A DNA stretch of 64,000 nucleotides from Brachypterus glaber. Lineage: Eukaryota; Arthropoda; Insecta; Coleoptera; Kateretidae. The stretch is from contig OY294049.1 in assembly GCA_958510825.1 (NCBI GenBank), positions 434,001 to 498,000 of the forward strand, read 5' to 3'. The translations under genes and the position numbers were made by a program. Under the pieces are notes generated by a model. The model saw nothing but the letters and a program-made list of their open reading frames with translations, ran no database searches and was not told where the DNA came from. Shown here one piece after another: positions 53,854-64,000 of this stretch; positions within the stretch are counted from its first letter, which is position 1, and each line of letters opens with the position of its first letter.

Positions 53854-56593
53854 ACAAACAAAACCCAGAGCCCTTAAAATAGTCACCTGGAACGCTGATA
53901 GCCTCAATTCAAAAAAACCGGAACTCATAGAATTTCTACACGAAAATCAAATAGATATAGCCCTCATCCAAGAGACTGGTCTTAAACCACATCATAGGGG
54001 TACCATACCCAACTATTCCTGCTACCGTAACGATAGACTCCAGGACCGCAAAGGAGGCACAGCAATCTATATCAAAAAACACATATCTCACGATCTTCTT
54101 CATGCGCCCCCCACACAAAGCGACCAAGTCGAAACTACCTCCATATTCGTCAACATGCACGACAATTCCAAATTCAGGATCGTGTCCCTCTACAAACCCC
54201 CAAATAAGGAGGTCAGACCCGCCGACTTCGAAGGCTACTTTAACGACAATCATCCAACAATCCTAGCCGGAGACTTGAATTGCAAACACGCCCTTTGGCA
54301 CTCTAGAACAACTACGGCCAACGGCCGTAGGCTTTACGAAATATTACAACGTAACCATATAATGGTTACCGCACCCGATTCCCCAACCCACTATGGCCAC
54401 GGCCTTCCTGATATCCTTGACATCGTTTTGTATAAAAACACGACACTAAACATTAACATCGAACTAAGACACGAACTAAGCTCCGACCACCTTCCAATCA
54501 TTATCACGGCAGGAGGCATACCAACCGCAAACCACACCAAAAAAACCGTTTACAACTTCTCCTATATATCCGAACTCCTAGAAAGCAACACCAAAATCAA
54601 TTCAATAAATTCCGTCCAAGAACTAGATATTGCAGTAACCACCCTCACCAATACCATAAAATCCGCAATGGACAGCGCCAAATTAATCAAAAAAGTAGAT
54701 ATCCAAAACCCACAGGACCTCCCCCGAGATCTCAAAGACTTAATCAGAGAGAAAAACCGACTTCTTCGTCGTGCACGCACCCTCCAAGACCCCCATATCA
54801 AACGCGAAGCAAACAGACTTACCCAGGAAGTCAAAGACCGACTAAACGTACTAGCAAATTCCCGCTGGGAGGGAAAAATAAAGTCACTCAACCCCCAGGA
54901 TAGATCACTTTGGAGAATGGCCAAAACCCTATCCCTCGACCACCAACGAGGCATGCCCCCAATTCACGGCGAAAGAGGAGTCGTCTACTCCACCCCCGAA
55001 AAAGCCGAAGCATTTGCTGACGCAATGCGGAAACAATTTCAACCAAACCCTCCAATCCCCCCCGACTCCGACTCCGAATCAGAGACCGACTCCGAGCCCG
55101 ACTCGGACGACGAGAACTACGAGCAACTCATGCATGAAAGAGACATAAACCACATCTATAATAGAGTCACTAACCAAGTTGAAAACGACATTATCACCCC
55201 CACATCCCCCGAGGAAATCAAACGCATCATCAAAAATCTCCCAAAAAGGAAAGCCCCCGGTCCCGACCAAATACCGAATAAAATTCTTAAAATACTCCCC
55301 CGGAAAACCATTATGGAAATCGTTAACATTGTTAACGCAATGCTCAGACTGCGCCACTTTCCAAAGCCCTGGAAAAACGCAGACGTAATAGTAATCAAAA
55401 AACCCGGACAAAATCCAACTTTTGCTGAAAGCTACCGCCCCATAAGCCTCCTTTCCTCCCTAGGCAAAATAGCCGAGAAAGTCATACTAACCAGACTTCA
55501 AACTCTAGTTGAAGAACTAAATCTCCTTCCAAATGAGCAATTCGGCTTCCGAAGCAGACACTCCACAGTCCACCAGGTAGCTCGCCTGGTAGACTCTGTA
55601 ACGGACGGACTAAATAGGCGCGAAGCCGCGGGACTGATCCTCCTGGACATCGCAAAAGCCTTCGATAAGGTTTGGCACAAAGGTCTTGTAGCCAAACTCC
55701 ACTTTCTCGGCCTCCCCCCAGGCATCACCAAACTCATAGCCTCCTTCCTCAAAGGCAGAGATTTTCAGATAAAAATAGGCGACTGTAAGTCCAACACCCG
55801 CCGCATCAGAGCTGGAGTTCCACAAGGTTCCCCACTATCCCCCCTTCTGTACAACCTCTTTACGGCAGATATTCCAAAAACTCAGGGCACTGAACTAGCC
55901 CTGTTCGCCGATGACACCGGCATCCTAGCAAAAGCCAGAAACCCCCAGCGCATCCATATCGCCCTCCAGCGCCAAATGGATGCCCTAATCAAATGGTTCT
56001 CCAAATGGAAAATCAAAGTAAACGCCAATAAAACCAAAGGCATCCTAATCTCTAGGATTAGAAGAGGCCCACCCCAACCCATTCAGATAAATGGCCACCC
56101 CATTAACTGGGAAAACCATGCCAAATACCTCGGCATTACAATCTCCAAAAACTTGACGTGGGATCAGCACGTCAAAAACACCCTCCAAATAGCAAATTGC
56201 CGCCTCTCCAAACTCTATCCCTTAATAGGCAGAAAGAGTCCCCTATCCATTAAAAACAAACTTCTTCTCTACAACCAAACCCTAAAGCCGGTACTTCTTT
56301 ACGGAGCCCCAGCCTGGAATAAAATCACCCTTAACAAAACGCTCTCAGCAAAACTTCAGGCCTTCCAAAACAAGGCACTCAGAATATGCCTCGATGCCCC
56401 CTGGTTCATGAGGAACAACCAGATACACAGAGATCTCGAAATGCCCCTCCTAAAAACGGAAATCATCCGCTACAGCACGTCTTTTATACAAGACAATTTA
56501 GATCACCCAAACCCCCTCATTTCAAACTTTCTAGATTACGATCATGAAATACACAACACTCACAAAAAGATCAAGAACGTCCTCAACCAGTAA
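53846..56593 (+). CDS. Element A copy 4 ORF2: endonuclease-reverse transcriptase
   Basis: 915 residues, identical by eye to copy 1 at the protein level and very close in DNA. Confidence 0.95.
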   Translation: MSRQTKPRALKIVTWNADSLNSKKPELIEFLHENQIDIALIQETGLKPHHRGTIPNYSCYRNDRLQDRKGGTAIYIKKHISHDLLHAPPTQSDQVETTSIFVNMHDNSKFRIVSLYKPPNKEVRPADFEGYFNDNHPTILAGDLNCKHALWHSRTTTANGRRLYEILQRNHIMVTAPDSPTHYGHGLPDILDIVLYKNTTLNINIELRHELSSDHLPIIITAGGIPTANHTKKTVYNFSYISELLESNTKINSINSVQELDIAVTTLTNTIKSAMDSAKLIKKVDIQNPQDLPRDLKDLIREKNRLLRRARTLQDPHIKREANRLTQEVKDRLNVLANSRWEGKIKSLNPQDRSLWRMAKTLSLDHQRGMPPIHGERGVVYSTPEKAEAFADAMRKQFQPNPPIPPDSDSESETDSEPDSDDENYEQLMHERDINHIYNRVTNQVENDIITPTSPEEIKRIIKNLPKRKAPGPDQIPNKILKILPRKTIMEIVNIVNAMLRLRHFPKPWKNADVIVIKKPGQNPTFAESYRPISLLSSLGKIAEKVILTRLQTLVEELNLLPNEQFGFRSRHSTVHQVARLVDSVTDGLNRREAAGLILLDIAKAFDKVWHKGLVAKLHFLGLPPGITKLIASFLKGRDFQIKIGDCKSNTRRIRAGVPQGSPLSPLLYNLFTADIPKTQGTELALFADDTGILAKARNPQRIHIALQRQMDALIKWFSKWKIKVNANKTKGILISRIRRGPPQPIQINGHPINWENHAKYLGITISKNLTWDQHVKNTLQIANCRLSKLYPLIGRKSPLSIKNKLLLYNQTLKPVLLYGAPAWNKITLNKTLSAKLQAFQNKALRICLDAPWFMRNNQIHRDLEMPLLKTEIIRYSTSFIQDNLDHPNPLISNFLDYDHEIHNTHKKIKNVLNQ

Positions 56594-56615
56594 TGGTACC
56601 CACTAATACAGGACA

Positions 56616-56811
56616 GATGCATTCCCAGCATCAGTGAGATAGTCTCACTCCTCCCGCACATCCCTCCTCTCCCTATCACATCCCTCCCCATCCCCCTCCC
56701 ACCCACTCCACAGCGCCAAATTATGACAGATGCAACTCGCATCAGTGAGCAGAGACTCACTCCCCCCAAATTATGACAGATGCAACTCGCATCAGTGAGC
56801 ATAGACTCACT
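56616..56811 (+). repeat. Element A copy 4 3' UTR hairpin array
   Basis: Same three paired-hairpin repeats as copy 1. Confidence 0.8.
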
Positions 56812-56947
56812 GCCCCAACTTTCAATTCAGATTAAATATTTTTTTAGATAAATGAGCCATAGGCTGCGCCTGTCTCTTAAAGACCCAAACAAACTATTGA
56901 TGATGATGATCTGCTGGCATTATTTTCAGTTCAACTTCGTTGTGTGA

Positions 56948-57370
<423 letters not shown>

Positions 57371-57424
57371 TTTAGTTGCGTTTCTTTAGGGTCGTCCAGT
57401 CGACAAAATCACAACAAAAAAAAC

Positions 57425-57440
57425 GGTTCTTTTCAGAACC
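57425..57440 (+). terminator. Histone 3' stem-loop of H3, unit 3
   Basis: Identical to the unit 1 H3 stem-loop. Confidence 0.95.
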
Positions 57441-58256
<816 letters not shown>

Positions 58257-58423
58257 GACTCATGGAACAGTACCTTTGTCCATTACACCTTGTGATTTAT
58301 TTATTTATTATGTGATATTACCTGTGATAATTTTAAAATGTTCACCGTGATAGAACCGTGCAAACTATCTGCGAACTCAAAGTAATAGTCTCTTCTTTTT
58401 TACAAACGCTCACTATTTCCAAC

Positions 58424-58424
<1 letters not shown>

Positions 58425-58508
<84 letters not shown>

Positions 58509-58509
58509 T
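58425..58509. repeat. (AAT)n microsatellite, unit 4
   Basis: About 28 AAT copies, same length as unit 3. Confidence 0.95.
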
Positions 58510-58720
58510 GTCGAGAGTATATGTAAAAATTCGGATTTATAAAACAGCAAAATCTGCTATCCAATACGAGCGATCGAAAGAAAAACTAATACAAGATACG
58601 TCTTTGTTCTTCTTCTATATCGCGCTGTAAACATTTTCAAAAATTGCGGCGAGGGGCATCAGGTGGGTAAAAATTTTCAACGTTTGATGTAAGATTCTTT
58701 TTTCTCCGAATAAAATTTGT

Positions 58721-58736
58721 GGCCCTGAAAAGGGCC
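58721..58736 (-). terminator. Histone 3' stem-loop of H1, unit 4
   Basis: Identical to the unit 1 H1 stem-loop. Confidence 0.95.
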
Positions 58737-58795
58737 ATTTAATGTCGAACACGACGTCGTAGAATCGGTGCTTGTGCAACAACTTTGGTGACCGT

Positions 58796-59509
58796 TCACT
58801 TCTTTCTCTTGGGAGAGGCGGCTTTTTTGGCCTTCGACGCGGCCGGAGATTTGGCGGTTTTCGGTTTGGGTGCCTTCGGTTTCTTGGTCGGACCGGCCTT
58901 GTTTGATTTTTTCGCCTTCGACGGAGACTTGGTGGGTTTCGCGGCGGCGGCGGCGGCTGCAGTCTTGGCCACGGGTTTTTTCTCGGCCACGGCCTTTTTT
59001 GCCTTGGCTGCGACTGCGGTCTTTTTCTCGGCCTTCTTCGCTTTGGGTGTTGCAGCTTTCTTGGCGGTCTTCGGTTTGTCGGTGGACGCGGCGGCGGCGG
59101 CGGCGCCGCCACGTTTGGCCGGAGATTTTTTGGCCCTGCTGGCGGTCGTCTTTTTCTCGGCCTTCTTGGCGGCACCACCAGTTGCTGCTGCGGCCAACTT
59201 GAACGATCCGGACGCTCCCTTGCCCTTGGTCTGTACCAAAGCTCCGGAGACGACGGCCGATTTCAGGTACTTCTTGATGAAGGGGGCCACTTTTTCGGCG
59301 TCGACTTTGTAGTTGGAAACCAGGTATTTTTTGATCGCCTGTAATGAGGAACCTCCGCGTTCTTTCAACGCTTTGATCGCGTTGTTTACCATTTCGGAGG
59401 TTGGCGGATGTGTCGGCTTCGCGCGAGGATTAGGCACTTTCTTCTCCTTCTTCGTGGGTGTCTGGGCCTGAGCAGCAACGGCGGAAGCTTGATTTTCGGT
59501 ATCGGCCAT
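58796..59509 (-). CDS. H1: Linker histone H1, unit 4
   Basis: 237 residues: one extra alanine, but in the first run (after KRGG) and not the second as in unit 3. The two length changes arose separately. Confidence 0.97.
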   Translation of the reverse strand: MADTENQASAVAAQAQTPTKKEKKVPNPRAKPTHPPTSEMVNNAIKALKERGGSSLQAIKKYLVSNYKVDAEKVAPFIKKYLKSAVVSGALVQTKGKGASGSFKLAAAATGGAAKKAEKKTTASRAKKSPAKRGGAAAAAASTDKPKTAKKAATPKAKKAEKKTAVAAKAKKAVAEKKPVAKTAAAAAAAKPTKSPSKAKKSNKAGPTKKPKAPKPKTAKSPAASKAKKAASPKRKK

Positions 59510-59567
59510 GACAGTGGGTTATTTTTCGGAAAAAAATCTGTCGATCTGGTTACACTCGGCGAGAATG

Positions 59568-59597
59568 TATATAAATTCTCATTTCGCCAAGTGTTTT
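59568..59597 (-). promoter_or_regulatory. H1 core promoter, unit 4
   Basis: TATA box at 59568-59575 and AAACAC box, unchanged. Confidence 0.7.
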
Positions 59598-60515
59598 GAC
59601 CGTATCGGAGCGAACGGACGGGGGACTGAACGAGCGTACTCGACTCTGGCGGCAGGCCCGGCTTCTTTCGTGATGGCACCGCGTTCGCAGGGTCCCGCTC
59701 GGGGTCAATCTGTGGGAACGGCGGGACTCCAGAGGTGCCGTCCTCGGCCGAGGTGGACGGTGAGGGCTTTCATCTGTCGCCCGGATCGAACGCGGATCGT
59801 CTGTTTGACCGAGAGCTTTGTCGAAACGCCGTCGAAAGATGGAGTTCCCATAGTTTGAACATCGACGTCCAGCTTTTCGGCGTCGCATCGGCCCGCCAGC
59901 ACGGAAATGCAATTTTCCGGAGGGCGCGGACCGAAAGGCTGAAGTGTCCAGATTGGAAATGTGCGGCCATCATACCGTTGAGGGCGATATTTCAAATGGA
60001 AATAGGTGTCGAGCGCGAGCGTGTCGGCTGAACCGGCAAACGGTTTGCAACACCAGGAGAACGTGGAAATTTCTGCGCCCGGCCCGTAGTCGGTACCGGG
60101 ACAAATGCAATGTTATGGGCTAAAGATGACTTCGATTATCAAACTTATTCGAAAGAAAAAAAAACTAAATTTCCACGGGTGCGATCTTCGAGGAGATAGC
60201 ACTTCTTACTTGTCACGTCGCGTCAAAACTTGTGATATCTTGACCTAAAAATAGTCAGTATTGGCGCAATTGAAAAGTTACTGACTTTTTTTTTTATAAC
60301 TGATCTCTTGATCCCGGATAAGGTCAGTCGGTCGTTCGCATGAATCGTTTTTTATTTCTAAAGTTCGGGTTTTCCCGAAACATCGCCCTGCGCACTGAAT
60401 TGTTAAAATCGTTAAGTAACGGCCTGCAGCAACTTTCTTTCCGCATTTAATTCGACAGGACGTTTTTTATTCGTTAATGAAAAATATTATTCCGCTTCTA
60501 TTATTATTATTATTA

Positions 60516-60580
<65 letters not shown>

Positions 60581-60614
60581 GTATCATCATCATCATCATC
60601 ATCATTGTTTTTAT

Positions 60615-60652
<38 letters not shown>

Positions 60653-61069
60653 TAATAATAATTATTGTTCGTTATTTTGTAAATCATGATTATTATTTGC
60701 AAAACAAAAAAGTTAAAGTCCTACCATATTTGATTCAGGGAAACCGACTTTTAATAGAATTTTCGGAAAGATCGGTAATTTTAATAAAATTAATCGATTT
60801 TTTTTTTTTTACTGTCGATCTTTTCACTATCGATTCTTTTTTTTTCTTTGAATCGATCTTATAGAATCGCAAAAATTCGGTAAAATCTTTTTTTTTAATT
60901 TTTCTTTTCTACGCCCAAATTTCTAGAGATTGGTTTGTACTGTACAATTATTAAAAATTAAAAAAAAATCGTAAAAAGTCCAAACGATTTGCAAAAAAAA
61001 AAATTAATATTGGTATATGGTAGACTGATGATGACTGGGTAAATGCTTTTTTTTTTTTACAAAAATTGT
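59598..61069. other. H1-H2B spacer, unit 4
   Basis: Same layout as unit 3, with the compound repeat at about 60498-60663. No gene recognised. Confidence 0.8.
60498..60663. repeat. Compound (TTA)n(CAT)n(AAT)n microsatellite, unit 4
   Basis: Same lengths as unit 3. Confidence 0.95.
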
Positions 61070-61085
61070 GGTTCTGAAAAGAACC
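61070..61085 (-). terminator. Histone 3' stem-loop of H2B, unit 4
   Basis: Identical to the unit 1 H2B stem-loop. Confidence 0.95.
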
Positions 61086-61117
61086 GTTTTATGATTTATC
61101 AGCAGACACAGCACAGC

Positions 61118-61489
61118 TTATTTCGAGCTGGTGTATTTGGTCACGGCTTTCGTGCCTTCGCTGACGGCGTGCTTGGCCAATTCACCGGGCAACAAAAGAC
61201 GCACCGCAGTCTGGATTTCCCTACTGGTGATGGTCGATCTTTTGTTGTAGTGAGCCAAACGGGAAGCTTCGGCGGCGATTCTCTCGAAGATGTCGTTGAC
61301 GAAGCTGTTCATGATGCTCATGGCTTTGCTCGAGATACCGGTGTCGGGATGTACTTGTTTCAACACTTTGTAAATGTAGATTGCGTACGATTCCTTCCTC
61401 CTCTTCTTCTTTTTCTTGTCATTTTTGGAGATGTTTTTCTGGGCTTTTCCGGCCTTTTTGGCGGCCTTTCCGCTAGTCTTCGGTGGCAT
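61118..61489 (-). CDS. H2B: Core histone H2B, unit 4
   Basis: 123 residues, identical to the other units, with the complete divergent promoter present. Confidence 0.97.
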   Translation of the reverse strand: MPPKTSGKAAKKAGKAQKNISKNDKKKKKRRKESYAIYIYKVLKQVHPDTGISSKAMSIMNSFVNDIFERIAAEASRLAHYNKRSTITSREIQTAVRLLLPGELAKHAVSEGTKAVTKYTSSK

Positions 61490-62077
<588 letters not shown>

Positions 62078-62126
62078 ACTGTTGGAGAATCATCATCAAA
62101 AAAAAAAACACACAACAGCATAGAAC

Positions 62127-62142
62127 GGCCCTTCTCAGGGCC
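62127..62142 (+). terminator. Histone 3' stem-loop of H2A, unit 4
   Basis: TCTC-loop variant. Confidence 0.93.
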
Positions 62143-63024
62143 ACAATTTGTTTACTGTATAAAAAGAATTTACTGCTTCCGTAGTGTGTTGTTCAAGTGT
62201 AGTAGGTATATGCCGTACATACGGTACACTTAGTGTGTGAGTGATGTCACGAATATCGGTGACGTACGTCCACTCGGTAGTGTTTGATTTGGACTGTTTA
62301 CCGTAACACACGGTAATTACTGTTTGTCTGCCACCGTACATACGGTGTTTGTTGTGCACAAAGATATAGTATTCACGGTACTTGGTTTTATGGATATTTA
62401 CCGTACACACGGCACTTGGTAGTGTTCACCGTACACACGGTGAGGTGATTAGTGTCTAACACCGTACGTACGTCAGTACGGTGTTTTTTCACGAATATAG
62501 TGTTCACCGTACACACGGTACTTTTTTTTGTGTTTGTAAGTGCTTGCCAGAAGTGATTGATAAGAAGTCACAAGCAAGTCCAAACGAGCCGAATAGGTGC
62601 CGCCTCTTCGAGGTGAGTCTTAGATATAAGGATGCACGTCGAACGAACTGGTATCTAGAAGAACTAAAAAAAAAAATACCGCCGCCAACAAAATAGTGCT
62701 TTCCCCTGTTAAATCAAAAACGAAAACTTTGTTTTTTTTTAAAAAAAGCCTACAACTTTGGATAATCAATCAACCTATGTTCAAAATTTCAAGTCTTTAG
62801 CCCGAAGCGTTCTTGAGTTCTCGTGGTCACAAATTTCCCGGACACACAGACAGACAGAATTTTTTTGTAATTTTACGGAAATCATATTTTTTTGGATATA
62901 AAAACTCCGGAAACGTAAAAAAAAGCGTTAAATTTTTTTTTCGAAATTGATCGGCAGTCGACCTGTTAAGACATCTCCTTTCGTTCTTCTTCAATTACAA
63001 TCCAACTCGAAATTTGAAGAAAAA

Positions 63025-63055
<31 letters not shown>

Positions 63056-63212
63056 GTTTGGACTTTTTCGTTCCAAACGAAAATTGATAGAAAAAAAAAA
63101 TTGAAAAAAAAAATTCGAAAAAATTTTTTTTTAAACCATCGATTATTATTGTGCCGCACCCCAAATCGGACCCGCGGAATCCGCGACTTTTTTTTGACTT
63201 TCTGATTTTTAC
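62143..63212. other. H2A-5S spacer with CCGTAC palindrome cluster, unit 4
   Basis: Palindromes at about 62209-62529, then A/T-run sequence up to the 5S gene. Confidence 0.75.
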
Positions 63213-63332
63213 GGCAACGACCATACCACTTTGAGAATGCCAGTTCTCGTCCGATCACTGAAGCCAAGCAAAGTCGGGCGCGGTTAGTACTTGGATGGGT
63301 GACCGCTTGGGAACACCGCGTGCCGTTGCCCC
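63213..63332 (+). rRNA. 5S ribosomal RNA gene, intact, unit 4
   Basis: 120 nt, identical to the unit 3 gene, with T6 terminator at 63333-63338. Confidence 0.96.
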
Positions 63333-63602
63333 TTTTTTGTTTTCGTTTGGACGTTTTTTTTTTTTGCGAAGATTCTTGCATTACAGCCGGTCAGAGCATG
63401 CATCATCCCCTGATTTGGAATTCCCTCTAATCGGATTTTAATTCTCGCATTTCTCGATTTATCCATATTACGTAGGTACTGATGTAAAATGTCAACAGAG
63501 GTAGGTACATACACTCGTACACATTTATTTTATTTTATACGGCTGAAATTAAACAAAACATTGGGCAAGGGTAAATTCCTTTTCTCTGATGAGAGAACTT
63601 GT

Positions 63603-63618
63603 GGTTCTGAAAAGAACC
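63603..63618 (-). terminator. Histone 3' stem-loop of H4, unit 4
   Basis: Identical to the unit 1 H4 stem-loop. Confidence 0.95.
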
Positions 63619-63655
63619 GTTTTTCTTTGTGTTTTCGTTTTTGTCAACGTTGGTT

Positions 63656-63973
<318 letters not shown>

Positions 63974-64000
63974 CTATCAAGAAGCAAAGCAACAAATGTG

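Larger units (their letters stand above)
52058..56909 (+). mobile_element. Element A, copy 4: in the H3 core promoter
   Basis: Same target as copy 1, with a 12-bp duplication TCTGCTGGCATT (52046-52057 and 56910-56921), filler TTATAATAAG before AGTCGAGTG, and a tail with one more GAT than copy 1. Unit 3 therefore carries two element A copies, one at H2A and one at H3. Confidence 0.95.

Overview
This is a eukaryotic, almost certainly insect, genomic window. It carries three complete copies and one partial copy of a tandem replication-dependent histone repeat of about 7.2 kb when insertions are discounted. Each unit reads H1 (-), H2B (-), H2A (+), 5S rRNA (+), H4 (-), H3 (+), then a (TG)n(TA)n microsatellite and an (AAT)n tract before the next H1. 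Every histone gene is intronless and followed by the histone 3' stem-loop. The histone proteins look arthropod-like (the H2B N-terminus is very close to Drosophila, the H3 is the H3.2 type). I cannot place the order from sequence alone.

The units are nearly identical apart from microsatellite lengths and large insertions. Unit 1 is about 1-23346, unit 2 about 23347-41150, unit 3 about 41151-58114, and unit 4 runs from 58115 to the window end inside the H4 upstream region. Unit 1 holds elements B, C and A. Unit 2 holds A and C. Unit 3 holds two copies of A. The visible part of unit 4 has no insertion.

The insertions are full-length non-LTR retrotransposons with two ORFs, similar to the jockey clade. 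ORF1 has three zinc knuckles. ORF2 has an apurinic-type endonuclease and a reverse transcriptase and no recognisable RNase H. They occupy fixed gene positions. Element A sits twice in the H3 core promoter and twice in the H2A core promoter, between the TATA box and the initiator. Element B sits at the equivalent place in the H2B promoter. Element C sits twice at the same nucleotide (after position 40) of the 5S rRNA gene. All seven insertions lie in the sense direction of the host gene. Target duplications of 10-15 bp, variable 5' filler and variable 3' tails show that they are separate insertion events and not copies made by array duplication.

The main result is a set of three related retrotransposon families that divide one multigene array among themselves. 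Two of them are placed so that a histone TATA box would start transcription at the element's own 5' end. That suggests element expression tied to S phase (inference). The cost to the array is visible: intact promoter-gene arrangements remain for H2A in units 1 and 4, for H3 in unit 2 only (unit 4 H3 is outside the window), for H2B in units 2-4, and for 5S in units 3-4. H1 and H4 are untouched in all units.
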